Positions 25,908 through 35,733 of a stretch of 64,000 nt of DNA are shown here, piece after piece (position 1 is the first letter of the stretch; the number at the start of each line of letters is the position of its first letter). The stretch lies in contig KK211086.1 of the NCBI GenBank assembly GCA_000620185.1, positions 841,331 through 905,330 of the forward strand. Direction: 5' to 3'. This stretch comes from Geodermatophilaceae bacterium URHB0062. Lineage in GTDB: Bacteria; Actinomycetota; Actinomycetes; Mycobacteriales; Geodermatophilaceae. Made by a program: the position numbers and the translations under genes. A model generated the notes under the pieces. It saw only the letters and a program-made list of their open reading frames with translations, searched no databases and was not told the DNA's origin.

Positions 25908-27095
25908 ATGGGCGGCAACCAGGGTTCCCCGCAGTCCGACCGCTTCGCCGACGACCCCGCGTTCGCGGTGCACGAGGGCGGCAAGCTCACGGTGACGCCG
26001 AACCGCTCGATCGACTCGATCGCCGACCTGGCGCTCACCTACACACCCGGCGTGGCCCGCGTCTCCAGCGCCATCGCCGCGGAGCCCGAGCTGGCCCGGC
26101 GGTTCACGTGGGCACCGGGGGTGGTCGCGGTCGTGTCCGACGGCTCCGCTGTGCTCGGCCTCGGCGACATCGGCCCCGCCGCCTCGCTGCCGGTCATGGA
26201 GGGCAAGGCCTGCCTGTTCAGCGAGTTCGCGGGGCTCTCGGCCGTGCCGATCGTGCTCTCCACGAACGACGTCGACGAGATCGTGGCCGCCGTCGAGGCC
26301 ATCGCGCCGTCCTTCGGCGGGATCAACCTCGAGGACATCAGCGCCCCGCGGTGCTTCGAGATCGAGGCGCGGTTGCGCGACCGCCTCGACATCCCGGTCA
26401 TGCACGACGACCAGCACGGGACGGCGATCGTCGTCCTGGCCGCCCTGCGGAACGCGGCGAAGGTCGTGGGGCGGGAACTCGGCGGCCTGCGGGTGGTGGT
26501 CTCCGGGGCCGGCGCCGCGGGGGTGGCCTGCACCAAGATCCTGCTCGGTGCCGGCGTCGGCGACATCGCGGTGGCCGACTCGCAGGGCGTGCTGCACGCC
26601 GGCCGCACCGGCCTGACGCCGACCAAGCAGTGGCTGGTCGAGAACACGAACCGCGCCGGGTACGCCGGCACCATGATCGGGGCGCTCGAGGGCGCCGACG
26701 TCTACCTCGGTCTCTCGGGCGGTTCGGTGCCCGAGTCGGCGATCGCCTCGATGGCGCCCGGCTGCATCGTGTTCTCCCTCGCCAACCCCATCCCTGAGGT
26801 GGACCCCGAGATGGCGAAGAAGTACGCCGCCGTCGTCGCCACCGGGCGCAGCGACCTGCCCAACCAGATCAACAACGTGCTGGCCTTCCCCGGCGTTTTC
26901 CGGGGCGCCATCGATGCCGGTGCCCGGAGCATCACCGAGGAGATGAAGCTCGCCGCGGCGGCCGCCATCGCCGACGTCGTGGGCGACGACCTGCGGCCGG
27001 ACTACGTGGTGCCCAGCCCGCTGGACCGCCGCGTGGCCGCCGCCGTCGCCGACGCGGTCGGTGCCTGCGCGCGGGAACAGGGCATCACGGTCTGA
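25908..27095 (+). CDS. NAD(P)-dependent malic enzyme
   Basis: Oxidative decarboxylation of malate to pyruvate. 395 residues of the short bacterial form. Malic N-domain: [44 protein letters not shown]; metal/substrate segment [16 protein letters not shown] and [16 protein letters not shown]; Rossmann domain [21 protein letters not shown] and [29 protein letters not shown]. Cofactor preference cannot be decided by eye. ATG 25908 or GTG 25902 may start it. Convergent with the next gene with 1 nt between stops. Confidence 0.92.
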   Translation: MGGNQGSPQSDRFADDPAFAVHEGGKLTVTPNRSIDSIADLALTYTPGVARVSSAIAAEPELARRFTWAPGVVAVVSDGSAVLGLGDIGPAASLPVMEGKACLFSEFAGLSAVPIVLSTNDVDEIVAAVEAIAPSFGGINLEDISAPRCFEIEARLRDRLDIPVMHDDQHGTAIVVLAALRNAAKVVGRELGGLRVVVSGAGAAGVACTKILLGAGVGDIAVADSQGVLHAGRTGLTPTKQWLVENTNRAGYAGTMIGALEGADVYLGLSGGSVPESAIASMAPGCIVFSLANPIPEVDPEMAKKYAAVVATGRSDLPNQINNVLAFPGVFRGAIDAGARSITEEMKLAAAAAIADVVGDDLRPDYVVPSPLDRRVAAAVADAVGACAREQGITV

Positions 27096-27096
27096 G

Positions 27097-27825
27097 TCAG
27101 GGGACGGCGGAGTCGCCCAGGCTGAGCACCCGCGTCACGATCGGGTCGACGGCGTCGGCCGCCCCGGTGTTGAGGTAGAGGAAGACCAGCGCGGCGACGA
27201 GGAACAGCGGGGCGAGGACCGCCTTCTCCAGGAAGGTCCCGGTGCGCAGCGGGATCAGCGCCAGCCGGCACCGATGGAACACCCACAGCACGGGCACCGG
27301 GATGCCGGCCGTGGTGATCGCGTCGCCGGCGATGTGCGTGAGCACCCCCAGCGCCACCGCCCACGGCAGCCAACCGGGGCTCGGACTGTGCTGGAGCAGC
27401 AGCCACGCGCCGCCCCACGAGAGCAGCAGGTTGCCGACGACGGTGTTCTCGGCGCGTCCGGGGATGACGAAGTTGAGCGCGCGCAGCGCCAGCCCGATGG
27501 CGAGGGCCAGCAGCAGCAGGCTGGACCAGAACGCCCCGGACGCCGCCACGGCCAGCGCGCCGAACGCCAGTGGCGCCAGGACGGCGTCGTGCGTACCCCA
27601 GCGGTGGCCCTGGGTCAGCCGGCCGATCGCGCCGGACGGGACGTCGGTGAGCGGGCCCCACATGTCCGAGACCGTGGACCCGGAGTGGTCGAGGTCGGGC
27701 AGCATCGCGAAGCCCCCGGCCGCGGCGACCCACGCCACCTGGCCGACGGTCCCGTGGACGGGCGCCCAGGGAAGGGTCGCGGCGCCGGCGGCCAGACCGG
27801 ACAGCGCATGCGAGTGACCGAGCAT
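27097..27825 (-). CDS. Membrane-bound metal-dependent hydrolase (YdjM/DUF457)
   Basis: 242-residue polytopic protein. N-terminal GHSHALSGLAAGAATLPW and AMLPDLDHSGSTVSDMWG carry the family's His and Asp-Leu-Asp-His metal motif; GHRWGTHDAVLAPLAF and THIAGDAITTAGIP supply further ligands. About six hydrophobic helices. Members are linked to LexA/SOS or membrane stress in some bacteria; role here unknown. ATG 27825 chosen as the residue before the conserved GHSHA. Confidence 0.78.
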   Translation of the reverse strand: MLGHSHALSGLAAGAATLPWAPVHGTVGQVAWVAAAGGFAMLPDLDHSGSTVSDMWGPLTDVPSGAIGRLTQGHRWGTHDAVLAPLAFGALAVAASGAFWSSLLLLALAIGLALRALNFVIPGRAENTVVGNLLLSWGGAWLLLQHSPSPGWLPWAVALGVLTHIAGDAITTAGIPVPVLWVFHRCRLALIPLRTGTFLEKAVLAPLFLVAALVFLYLNTGAADAVDPIVTRVLSLGDSAVP

Positions 27826-27874
27826 GCGCAGAGGGTGCCGCCGCGGCGACGGTCTGCCACGGAGGCGCACCGAT

Positions 27875-27936
27875 GAGGCCCCCTCCAGAGGCTCGCCCGA
27901 GCGTGCGAGGGATGAGGAGGAGGGGGTCCTTTCTTA
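27875..27936 (-). repeat. Dispersed 3'-end hairpin repeat, copy B
   Basis: Minus-strand reading starts at the DUF2269 stop: TAAGAAAGGACCCCCTCC, then CCTCATCCCTCGCA, CGCTCGGGCGAGC and GGAGGGGGCC. Relative to copy A, the change of GTCC to CTCC in the left arm is matched by GGAC to GGAG in the right arm. The rest of the 27826-27933 gap holds nothing else recognisable. Confidence 0.65.
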
Positions 27937-28374
27937 GGGCTTCCAGACCATCAGCACGGTGACGGCGACGAGGAGCAGCGAGACGACGCCCGAGCCGGCG
28001 GCGATCCGGCCGTAGAGCGAACGAGCGGCCTCGGCCCGCCCGCCCTCGAGCTCGCCGGCGGCCCGCTTCATCGCGGGGACGACGACCACGAGGCTCAGGG
28101 CCAGGGCGATCACATACAGGATGATCGAGGTCAGCACCCACGACGTGGTGACCGAGAGGTCGAACCGCTTGTCGGCCGTGCCGACCACGCCGAACCCGAG
28201 GACGGCGACCAGCAGCGAGGCCAGGCTGAACACGCGGGTCGAGACGGCGAGCGTCGACACCATCGACCATTCCCCGGCGCGCAGGGCGCGCAGCGCGGTC
28301 ATCGGCAGGATCGCCATCGGGCCCACCAGGAAGACGGCGGCGACGACGTGGAGAACGGTGAGCACGGTGTCCAT
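27934..28374 (-). CDS. DUF2269-like integral membrane protein
   Basis: 146 residues, four helices: VLTVLHVVAAVFLVGPMAILP, LASLLVAVLGFGVVGT, SWVLTSIILYVIALALSLVVVVPAM and GSGVVSLLLVAVTVLMVWKP. The early HVVAAVFLVGP with histidine is typical of the DUF2269/CopD-like helical family. No known function. Followed directly by repeat copy B. Confidence 0.7.
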   Translation of the reverse strand: MDTVLTVLHVVAAVFLVGPMAILPMTALRALRAGEWSMVSTLAVSTRVFSLASLLVAVLGFGVVGTADKRFDLSVTTSWVLTSIILYVIALALSLVVVVPAMKRAAGELEGGRAEAARSLYGRIAAGSGVVSLLLVAVTVLMVWKP

Positions 28375-28397
28375 GCCCCGAGGCTATGGCCCGACGG

Positions 28398-29099
28398 TCA
28401 GTCGTCGAGCAGGTGGTGGAGCAGCCGGGTGGGGTCGTCGAAGAAGACCTGCCAGTCCTGCACGAGGTCGAGCTCGGCCCACCCGCGCTGGGTGAAGCCG
28501 GAACCGTGCAGCTCGTAGACGGTCGCTCCCGGGAACGCGGCGAGCACGGGGGAGTGGGTCGCCAGCAGCACCTGCGACCCGGCGCTCACGACGCCGTTGA
28601 GCAGTGCGAGCAGCCGCAGGGACGAACGGAACGACAGCGCGGACTCCGGCTCGTCGAGGATCCAGAGTCCGCGTTCGGTGGTGCGGGACTCCAGCAGCGT
28701 CAGGAAGCCCTCCCCGTGCGAGCGCCGGTTGAGCGGGACGCCGTCGAAGGGCCGCAGCTCGAAGGCGTCGCTGTCGATCCCGGCGAAGACGCCGTGCATG
28801 GCCTCGCCGCGCAGCCACACGCCCCCCTGCGGCCGGGGCCGCGCACCGGAGAGCGCGAGGTCCCGCCAGAGCGGGGTGTCCTCGCCCGAGGGCAGGGGAC
28901 CCCAGTGCTTCACCTGGGCGGTGAGCGAGCGCCGCCAGCCCTCGGCGATGGCCTCGACGAGGGTCGACTTGCCGGTGCCGTTCTCACCGACGAGCACGGT
29001 CACCGGTCCGAGCGCCATGCCCTCGTCCCGCAGTTGGGCGACCGCGGGCAGCTTCCAGTGCCAGGCCGAGGGGTCCTCGACCGTCGGACGCACGGACAC
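28398..29099 (-). CDS. AAA ATPase (COG3910-type)
   Basis: About 233 residues of an ABC/SMC-like ATPase: ALGPVTVLVGENGTGKSTLVEAIA (Walker A), a central variable part with HGEGFLTLLESRTTERG, RGLWILDEPESALSF (Walker B), and AGSQVLLATHSPVLAAFPGATVYEL (D-loop and H-switch), like the single-gene ATPases of COG3910. No associated nuclease. GTG 29099 is chosen; a longer reading to 29183 runs into repeat copy C and is unlikely. TTG 29108 is another option. Confidence 0.75.
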   Translation of the reverse strand: MSVRPTVEDPSAWHWKLPAVAQLRDEGMALGPVTVLVGENGTGKSTLVEAIAEGWRRSLTAQVKHWGPLPSGEDTPLWRDLALSGARPRPQGGVWLRGEAMHGVFAGIDSDAFELRPFDGVPLNRRSHGEGFLTLLESRTTERGLWILDEPESALSFRSSLRLLALLNGVVSAGSQVLLATHSPVLAAFPGATVYELHGSGFTQRGWAELDLVQDWQVFFDDPTRLLHHLLDD

Positions 29100-29121
29100 C
29101 CGCGACAAGGCGAGGTCAGTC

Positions 29122-29182
29122 GGGCTCCTCTGCAGGGTCCCGCCGCGAGCTTGCGAGTGGTGGGGGGCAGAGGGGTCCTTCA
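29122..29182 (-). repeat. Dispersed 3'-end hairpin repeat, copy C (diverged)
   Basis: Minus-strand reading from the DUF6104 stop: TGAAGGACCCCTCTGC, then ACTCGCAAGCTCG in the centre and GCAGAGGAGCCC as the right arm. The stem sequence differs from copies A and B in both arms, keeping pairing (CTCTGC with GCAGAG). Confidence 0.6.
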
Positions 29183-29371
29183 TTCGTCGTCGTCGTCGAC
29201 GTCGTCCGTACCGCCCCGCGCCAGCCAGGTCGCCAGCCGCTCGACGGGCACCTCGAAGTCGGGGAACTGGTCGACGAACGCCTGCAGCTGGTCGGCCAGC
29301 CAGGCGAGGGTCACCTGCTCCTCGCCCCGCCGGTCGGCCAGCTCCTCCAGACCTCGATCGGTGAAGTACAT
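29180..29371 (-). CDS. DUF6104 family small protein
   Basis: 63 residues: MYFTDRGLEELADRRGEEQV, LAWLADQLQAFVDQFPDFEVPVERLATWL, then an acidic tail DDVDDDDE. Matches a small actinobacterial family usually found beside kgd; function unknown. Stop falls in repeat copy C. It follows kgd by 28 nt on the same strand, so it is probably the last gene of the kgd transcript, with copy C at its end. Confidence 0.72.
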   Translation of the reverse strand: MYFTDRGLEELADRRGEEQVTLAWLADQLQAFVDQFPDFEVPVERLATWLARGGTDDVDDDDE

Positions 29372-29399
29372 GCGGTGGGATCCGGGTGGGTGTGATCGG

Positions 29400-32300
29400 C
29401 TAGTCGGCGAATGCCTCGGCGACCAGCTGCCGCTGCTCGACGTCGTGCACCTTGGCCGAACCCACCGCGGGGCTGGCCGACGCGCGGCGGCTGACCCGCC
29501 GGAACGTACGGCCCTGCGGCAGGTGTTCGGGCAGGTTGACCGCCATGAACTGCCAGGCGCCCATGTTCGCCGGCTCCTCCTGCACCCACACCACGTCAGC
29601 GGCGTCCGGGTACCGCTCGAGCGCCGCGCCGATCTGCTCGGCCGGCAGCGGGTAGAGCTGCTCGACCCGAACGATCGCGGTGTCGGTCCTGCCGGCCGAC
29701 TCCCGCTGGGCCAGCAGGTCGTAGGCCACCTTGCCGCTGCACAGCAGCACGCGCCGCACCGCGCCGCCGTCCAGCGGCTTGCCGCCGATGCCGGGGTCGG
29801 GCAGGACCGGGCGGAAGCCCTGGTCGGTGAAGTCCTCGACGGAGCTGACGGCGGCCTTGGCGCGCAGGAGCGACTTCGGCGTGAAGACGACCAGGGGCCG
29901 GTGCACGTCGGAGAGCGACTGCCGCCGCAGGAGGTGGAAGTAGTTGGCCGGGGTCGAGCAGTTGGCGACGGTCATGTTGTTCTCCGCCGACAGCTGCAGG
30001 AACCGCTCGATGCGACCGCTGGAGTGGTCGGGGCCCTGACCCTCGAGGCCGTGCGGCAGCAGCATGACGACGCCGGAGCGCTGGCCCCACTTGGCCTCAC
30101 CGGAGCTGATGAACTCGTCGATGACCATCTGTGCGCCGTCGACGAAGTCGCCGAACTGCGCCTCCCACAGCACCAGGGCCTTCGGGTTGGCCACGGAGTA
30201 GCCGTACTCGAAGCCCAGGGCCGCGTACTCCGACAGCAGCGAGTCATAGACGAAGAACTTCGCCTGGTCGGCGGCGAGGTTGGCCAACGGCGTGTACTCC
30301 GCCGCGGTCTCCCGGTCGATGAGCACGGAGTGCCGCTGCACGAAGGTACCGCGCCGCGAGTCCTGCCCGGCCAGCCGGACGGGCACCCCCTGCATGAGCA
30401 GCGAGCCGAACGCGAGCAGCTCGCCCATCGCCCAGTCGATGCCGCCCTCGCTGGTCATCGCCGCCCGGCGCTCCAGCATCTTCTGCAGCTTGGGGTGCGG
30501 GTTGAAGTCCGGCGGGAACGAGACGTGGGCGTCACCGATGGCCTTGAGGACCTCCCGCGTGATCGCCGTCGTCACCGTGGACTCCTGCGGCGTGCGGGGG
30601 TCCATGACCGGCTGGGGCTTCGAGGAGTCCTGGGCGTCGTGGGTCTCGGCGAAGGCCCGCTCGAGCTGGTCGCGGTAGTCCTTCAGCGCCTCCTCGGCGT
30701 CGGCGAGCGTGATGTCGCCGCGGCCGACCAGCGCCTCGGTGTACAGCTTTCGGACCGAGCGCTTGCGGTCGATGATGTCGTACATCAGCGGCTGGGTCAT
30801 CGACGGGTCGTCGCCCTCGTTGTGGCCGCGACGGCGGTAGCAGACCAGGTCGATGACGACGTCCTTCCGGAACGCCTGGCGGTAGTCGACCGCCAGGCGC
30901 GCCACCCGAACGCAGGCCTCGGGGTCGTCGCCGTTCACGTGGAAGACCGGGGCCCCGATCATCCGCGCGACGTCGGTCGAGTAGAGGCTCGACCGGGCCG
31001 ACGCCGGGCTGGTGGTGAAGCCGACCTGGTTGTTGACGACGACATGCACGGTGCCGCCGGTGCGGTACCCGCGCAGCTGCGAGAGGTTCAGCGTCTCGGC
31101 GACCACGCCCTGACCGGCGAACGCGGAGTCGCCGTGGAGCAGGACCGGCAGGACGGTGAAGCCATGCTCGCCCTTGTCGATCATGTCCTGCTTCGCGCGG
31201 ACGATGCCCTCGAGGACGGGGTTCACCGTCTCGAGGTGGCTCGGGTTACTGGCGAGCGAGACGGCGATCTCGGAGTCGGGGCGGAAGGGGTTGCTGAAGG
31301 TGCCGGTCGCGCCGAGGTGGTACTTGACGTCGCCGGAGCCCTGGACGCTGCCCGGGTCCATGTTGCCCTCGAACTCGCCGAAGATCTTGGCGTAGCTCTT
31401 GCCGAGCACGTTGGCCAGCACGTTGAGCCGGCCGCGGTGCGGCATGCCGATCGCGACCTCGTCGAGCCCGTGGTCGGTGCCGGCCAGCAGGATCTCGTCG
31501 AGGACCGGGATGAGCGACTCCCCGCCCTCGAGGCTGAAGCGCTTCTGGCCGACGTACTTGGTCTGCAGGAAGGTCTCGAAGGCCTCGGCAGCGTTGAGCC
31601 GGCCGAGGATGTGCTTCTGCTTCTCACGGTCGGGCTGGTCGGCCTTGACCTCGACCCGCTGCTGGAGCCACTCGCGCTCCTCGGGGTCGGTGATGTGCAT
31701 GTACTCCACGCCGACGGTGCGGCAGTAGGAGTTGCGGAGCACACCGAGGATGTCGCGGAGCGGCATCAGCTGCTCGCCGGCGAAGCCGCCCACGGGGAAT
31801 CTGCGGTCGAGGTCCCACAGCGTCAGGTGGTGCTCGAGGATGTCGAGGTCCGGGTGGTTGCGGACCTTGTACTCGAGGGGGTCGGTGTCGGCCATGAGGT
31901 GGCCGTTGCGCCGGTAGGCCTCGATGACCTCGATGACCCGGGCTTCCTTGTCGATCTCGCCCTCGTGACTGATCCGGACGTCCGGCATCCAGCGCACCGG
32001 CGTGTACGGGATCCGCAGCGAGCGGAAGACCTCGTCGTAGAAGCCGTCCTCGCCCAGCAGCAGGGCGTGCAGACGGCGCAGGAAGTCGCCCGACTCGGCG
32101 CCCTGGATGATGCGGTGGTCGTAGGTCGAGGTCAGCGTGATGATCTTCGACACGGCCATCTCGGTGAGCGCGTCGGGGTTCATCCCCTGGAACTCGGCCG
32201 GGTACTCCATGGCGCCGACGCCGATGATCGCGCCCTGCCCGGCGGTCAACCGCGGCACCGAGTGGTTGGTGCCGATGGTGCCCGGGTTGGTGAGGCTGAT

Positions 32301-33230
32301 CGTCGTGCCGGAGAAGTCGTCCATCGTGAGCTTGTTGGCGCGGGCCCGCCGGATGATGTCCTCGTAGGCGGCCCAGAACCGGGCGAAGTCCATCTCCTCG
32401 GCGGCCTTGATGGAGGCGACGACGAGGGAGCGGGAGCCGTCGGGCTTCGGCAGGTCGATGGCCAGGCCGAAGTTCACGTGCTCGGGCTGCACCAGCACCG
32501 GCTTGCCGTCGACCTCGGCGAAGGCGTTGTTCATGTTCGGGAAGTCGTCCAGCGCCCGGACCAGCGCGTAGCCGATCAGGTGGGTGAAGGAGACCTTCCC
32601 GCCGCGGGAGCGGGCCAGGTGGTTGTTGATGACGATGCGGTTGTCGGCCAGCAGCTTGGCCGGCACCGCGCGGACGCTCGTCGCCGTCGGGACGGTGAGC
32701 GAGAGGTTCATGTTCTTGACGACGGCGGCGGCCGCACCACGCAGCGGGGACTGCGCGCCCCCGGCGACCGGGGCGGCCGGCTTCGCGGCGGCGGGCGCGG
32801 CGGCCTTGGCGGGCGCCGGGGCTGCCGGCGGCGCGGCGGCGCTCGGCTTCGGCGCGGGGGCGGCCTGCGTCTCGGTGGGCTTCGTCTCGGCGGGCTTCGC
32901 CTCGGCGGGCTTCGTCTCGGCGCGCTTCGTCTCGGTGGGCTTCGCCGCCGCGGGCTGCGCCGCCTCCTGCTCGGGAGCCGGGGAGGCGTAGGAGCTGGCC
33001 GGGGGGGCGGCGGGGGTCGGAGCGCCGCCGTTGCCCGAGGGGGCGGCACTCGGGCGGTCGGCCGCACCGACCGGGCTGCCCGGCCGGTAGTCGTTGAAGA
33101 ACTCGTGCCAGGCCTGGTCCACGGAGGAGGGGTCGGCGAGGTACTGCTGGTACATCTCCTCGACGAGCCACTCGTTGGTGCCGAAGCCCGCCACGGAGGA
33201 GGACGAGGGAGAGGGGCGGGATGAGCTCAC
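29400..33230 (-). CDS. kgd: Multifunctional 2-oxoglutarate decarboxylase / dehydrogenase E1 with E2-like domain
   Basis: TCA-cycle enzyme of about 1,276 residues in the actinobacterial fused form. Order: short E1 N-terminus [22 protein letters not shown]; Ala/Pro/Lys linker (about 60-165) with five 15-nt repeats; acyltransferase (E2-like) domain ending in [16 protein letters not shown] (about 365); the thiamine-dependent E1 with [16 protein letters not shown] (about 700), NNQVGFTTS and [13 protein letters not shown]; the C-terminal pyrimidine domain with [17 protein letters not shown]. There is no lipoyl domain, as in mycobacteria. Starts GTG 33230 or GTG 33239. A TAGACT hexamer at 33293-33288 could be its -10. 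Confidence 0.93.
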   Translation of the reverse strand: MSSSRPSPSSSSVAGFGTNEWLVEEMYQQYLADPSSVDQAWHEFFNDYRPGSPVGAADRPSAAPSGNGGAPTPAAPPASSYASPAPEQEAAQPAAAKPTETKRAETKPAEAKPAETKPTETQAAPAPKPSAAAPPAAPAPAKAAAPAAAKPAAPVAGGAQSPLRGAAAAVVKNMNLSLTVPTATSVRAVPAKLLADNRIVINNHLARSRGGKVSFTHLIGYALVRALDDFPNMNNAFAEVDGKPVLVQPEHVNFGLAIDLPKPDGSRSLVVASIKAAEEMDFARFWAAYEDIIRRARANKLTMDDFSGTTISLTNPGTIGTNHSVPRLTAGQGAIIGVGAMEYPAEFQGMNPDALTEMAVSKIITLTSTYDHRIIQGAESGDFLRRLHALLLGEDGFYDEVFRSLRIPYTPVRWMPDVRISHEGEIDKEARVIEVIEAYRRNGHLMADTDPLEYKVRNHPDLDILEHHLTLWDLDRRFPVGGFAGEQLMPLRDILGVLRNSYCRTVGVEYMHITDPEEREWLQQRVEVKADQPDREKQKHILGRLNAAEAFETFLQTKYVGQKRFSLEGGESLIPVLDEILLAGTDHGLDEVAIGMPHRGRLNVLANVLGKSYAKIFGEFEGNMDPGSVQGSGDVKYHLGATGTFSNPFRPDSEIAVSLASNPSHLETVNPVLEGIVRAKQDMIDKGEHGFTVLPVLLHGDSAFAGQGVVAETLNLSQLRGYRTGGTVHVVVNNQVGFTTSPASARSSLYSTDVARMIGAPVFHVNGDDPEACVRVARLAVDYRQAFRKDVVIDLVCYRRRGHNEGDDPSMTQPLMYDIIDRKRSVRKLYTEALVGRGDITLADAEEALKDYRDQLERAFAETHDAQDSSKPQPVMDPRTPQESTVTTAITREVLKAIGDAHVSFPPDFNPHPKLQKMLERRAAMTSEGGIDWAMGELLAFGSLLMQGVPVRLAGQDSRRGTFVQRHSVLIDRETAAEYTPLANLAADQAKFFVYDSLLSEYAALGFEYGYSVANPKALVLWEAQFGDFVDGAQMVIDEFISSGEAKWGQRSGVVMLLPHGLEGQGPDHSSGRIERFLQLSAENNMTVANCSTPANYFHLLRRQSLSDVHRPLVVFTPKSLLRAKAAVSSVEDFTDQGFRPVLPDPGIGGKPLDGGAVRRVLLCSGKVAYDLLAQRESAGRTDTAIVRVEQLYPLPAEQIGAALERYPDAADVVWVQEEPANMGAWQFMAVNLPEHLPQGRTFRRVSRRASASPAVGSAKVHDVEQRQLVAEAFAD
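32869..32943 (-). repeat. Five 15-nt tandem units in the kgd linker
   Basis: Consecutive 15-mers of the form GTCTCGGYGGGCTTC (plus strand) at 32869, 32884, 32899, 32914 and 32929. They encode five-residue units such as [15 protein letters not shown] and KPAET. Units differ at one to three bases and preserve frame, so copy number could vary without breaking the enzyme. Confidence 0.8.
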
Positions 33231-33363
33231 GCTTGACACGGGGTCGAGTGCCTTCTTCGTCTGTGGACGTCGCTGGACCGGGTGTCGAGTCTACGCCCGG
33301 AGTTCTCGGCCCCCCGGCTGGAACGGCCCGCACCGCCCGGCCAACCGGACTGTGGAATGGGTC

Positions 33364-34131
33364 TCAGGTGATGTCGCGACGGACGGCGAACAACGTGCCC
33401 AGGATGGCCGCGACCAGGCCGTAGCCGATCAGGAGCAGGGCGCCCTGCCAGGGGTCGAGGAGGTCGGTCGCGTCGAGGGTGGCCGTCATGGCCTGGAGCG
33501 CGCCGCCGGGCAGCCACTTGAAGAGCGGCGCGATCGCCGGGATGGCCCGGATGACGATGCCCTCGACGACGAAGAGGTACACCAGCGCGCCGACGATGGC
33601 CCCCACCTGATTGCGCAGCAGGGCGCCGATGCCCACCCCGATGACGGCGTAGATCACCAGGGCGGCCCAGGCGCCGGCGAGCACGCGCAGGTTGTCGCCG
33701 GTCAGCGAGGGCGCCGCACCTCGCGCGCCGGCGTAGATCTCGACGACGAGCACGTTCGTCGCGATCACCAGCAGCCCGATGGGGACGGCGGCCAGCGCGT
33801 AGGCGAGCAGTTTGGCGGCCACCACCCGGCCCCGCCGCGGGGTGACCAGGAAGGTCGGCGTGGCCGTGCGGTGCCGGTACTCCTGCGTCATCCCGATGAT
33901 GCCGAGGATGAGCAGCAGCACCGTGGCGTTGGCGCTCACGGCGAACGCCGCCTGCTCGTAGGCCGACGTCCCGACGTCGGGCAACGCCTGCCCGTCGTTG
34001 CCGGTCCGTCCGGCGAAGCCGGTGAAGAGGGCGGCGAACCCGCCGGCCATGGCGCACGCACCGAGGAGCAGACCCAGCCACACCCTCGTCGTGAACAATT
34101 TGGTCCACTCGGCGCGGACGAGGCGGATCAT
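33364..34131 (-). CDS. ABC transporter permease (ABC-2 type)
   Basis: 255 residues, six helices, starting with the ABC-2 hallmark RLVRAEWTKLFTTRVWLGLLLG. A periplasmic loop of about 30 residues (TGNDGQALPDVGTSAYEQ) is followed by TVLLLILGIIGMTQEYRHRTATPTFLVTPRR, typical of actinobacterial exporters beside a CcmA-like ATPase. ATG 34131 overlaps the ATPase stop (ATGA). The 124 bp between it and kgd hold the presumptive kgd promoter. Confidence 0.85.
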   Translation of the reverse strand: MIRLVRAEWTKLFTTRVWLGLLLGACAMAGGFAALFTGFAGRTGNDGQALPDVGTSAYEQAAFAVSANATVLLLILGIIGMTQEYRHRTATPTFLVTPRRGRVVAAKLLAYALAAVPIGLLVIATNVLVVEIYAGARGAAPSLTGDNLRVLAGAWAALVIYAVIGVGIGALLRNQVGAIVGALVYLFVVEGIVIRAIPAIAPLFKWLPGGALQAMTATLDATDLLDPWQGALLLIGYGLVAAILGTLFAVRRDIT

Positions 34132-35111
34132 CGGGCGGCCTCCGGCTCGGTCGTCGGATCGGTCGTCGCAGCGGGGGAGTGCGCGGCGAACTGCTCGCGA
34201 CCGGCCGTCAGCTCGAAGTAGATCTCCTCGAGCCCGCTGGTCTGGGCCCGCAGCTCGTGCAGCTCGATGCCTGCGGCGAAGGCGCGGCTCCCGACCTCGG
34301 CCGGTGTGGATCCGGCGACGGCGAGGACGCCGTCGTCCTCGCGCGTGACGGCCGAGCCGGCGGCCCGCAGGACGTCGGCGAGGCGGTCGGCGTCGGGGCT
34401 GCGGACGAGCACGGTGCCGGCGCCGTCCGCACCCGAGCGGAGCTGCTCGATCGAGGCCTCGCGGACCAGGCGGCCCGCCCCGACGATGACCACCCGGTCG
34501 ACGGTCTGCTCGACCTCGGCCAGGAGGTGACTGGAGACCAGCACCGTGCGTCCCTGCTCGTGGGCCAGGTGCCGGAGGAACCCGCGCAGCCACTGGATGC
34601 CCTCGGGGTCCAGGCCGTTGGCGGGCTCGTCGAGCACCAGCACCGGCGGGTCGCCGAGCAGGGCCGTGGCCAGGGCCAGGCGCTGCCGCATGCCGAGCGA
34701 GTAGCCGCCGGCCCGGCGTCGGCCGGCCTCGGCCAGGCCCACCTCGGTGAGCACCTCGTCCGCGCGGGACAGCGGCAGCCCGGCGGCGCGGCAGTAGACC
34801 CGCAGGTGGTTGCGGCCCGACCGTGCCGGGTGGAACGCCGTCTCGAGCACCGCGCCGACCGTCCTCGCCGGCTCCGGCAGCGACGCGTACGGGGCGCCGT
34901 TGAAGGTGGCGGTGCCCGCGTCGGGGCGCTCGAGGCCCAGCACCATGCGCAGCGTCGTGGTCTTGCCGGCTCCGTTCGGGCCGAGAAACCCGGTGACCGA
35001 ACCCGGCTCGACGGTGAAGCCGAGGTCCGAGACGGCCCTGACCGCGCCGAAGGACTTGCTGAGGCCGCGCACCTCCACCCTGACCGGTTGGCGGGCGCTG
35101 GGGGAGCTCAT
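34128..35111 (-). CDS. ABC transporter ATP-binding protein
   Basis: 327 residues. Walker A FLGPNGAGKTTTLRMVLGL, Q-loop LETAFHP, signature YSLGMRQRLALATALL (S-L-G-M variant), Walker B PVLVLDEPANGLDPEG and H-loop VLVSSHLLAEV, then a C-terminal extension of about 110 residues. It forms a two-gene exporter with the permease. Cargo unknown; lantibiotic-immunity or drug-export systems have this layout. The 137-bp gap to the universal stress gene is a divergent promoter region. Confidence 0.88.
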   Translation of the reverse strand: MSSPSARQPVRVEVRGLSKSFGAVRAVSDLGFTVEPGSVTGFLGPNGAGKTTTLRMVLGLERPDAGTATFNGAPYASLPEPARTVGAVLETAFHPARSGRNHLRVYCRAAGLPLSRADEVLTEVGLAEAGRRRAGGYSLGMRQRLALATALLGDPPVLVLDEPANGLDPEGIQWLRGFLRHLAHEQGRTVLVSSHLLAEVEQTVDRVVIVGAGRLVREASIEQLRSGADGAGTVLVRSPDADRLADVLRAAGSAVTREDDGVLAVAGSTPAEVGSRAFAAGIELHELRAQTSGLEEIYFELTAGREQFAAHSPAATTDPTTEPEAAR

Positions 35112-35248
35112 GCGGGGGCTTCTTCTTCCGTCGTCCGGTACCGGCCGTCCCATCCAAGCGCACCGCGGGAACAGCCCGGGCGAGGCGCGTCCGGCGCCAA
35201 GTTGATCTCGGGATGCCCGCCGTCTGGAGGGCACATAGAGTCCGCGCC

Positions 35249-35719
35249 GTGAGTGAGTCCGCGAACGCCTACCGCACGGTCGTCGTCGGTACCGACGGGT
35301 CCGAGTCCTCGCTGCGTGCCGTCGCCCGCGCGGGGGCGCTGGCGGGGGCCAGCGACGCGACGCTCGTCGTCGTATGCGCGTACCTGCCCACCGAGCAGGA
35401 CGACCGCGAGCTCGCCCAGGCGCAGGACGCCCTGCGGGACGACGCGTACCAGGTGGTCGGCTCGCACCCCGCCGAGGACACGGTGCGCACCGCCGCCGAG
35501 CGCGCGACCGCTGCGGGCGCCGGCAAGGTGCGCCCAGTGGCGGTCATGGGCTCGCCGGTCGAGACGCTGCTGGACGTCGTGAAGCGGGAGAACGCCGACC
35601 TGCTCGTCGTCGGCAACCGTGGGCTCAACGGCATCAAGGGGCGGCTGCTCGGCTCGGTGCCGGCCGACGCCACCCGCCGGTCGCAGTGCGACGTCCTGAT
35701 CGTGCACACCACGGGCTGA
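35249..35719 (+). CDS. Universal stress protein, ATP-binding type
   Basis: 156-residue single UspA domain: TVVVGTDGSESSLRAVARAGALA and the ATP motif G-x2-G-x9-G-S in GNRGLNGIKGRLLGSVP, then DVLIVHTTG. ATP-binding Usp proteins in actinobacteria respond to hypoxia or stasis. GTG 35249 is the start closest to the family N-terminus. The adenylate cyclase gene begins 14 nt after its stop, so the two are likely co-transcribed; in mycobacteria some Usp proteins bind cAMP. Confidence 0.85.
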   Translation: MSESANAYRTVVVGTDGSESSLRAVARAGALAGASDATLVVVCAYLPTEQDDRELAQAQDALRDDAYQVVGSHPAEDTVRTAAERATAAGAGKVRPVAVMGSPVETLLDVVKRENADLLVVGNRGLNGIKGRLLGSVPADATRRSQCDVLIVHTTG

Positions 35720-35733
35720 GACCGGCCGACGCG

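Noticed and set aside
29100-29183. Longer N-terminus for the AAA ATPase
   Set aside because: The extra codons lie in repeat copy C, which would be a non-coding hairpin.
28386-33224. Open frame of 1,612 codons on the plus strand opposite kgd
   Set aside because: Shadow of GC-rich codons; composition is His/Arg/Val-rich without domains, and the opposite strand carries complete, recognisable genes.
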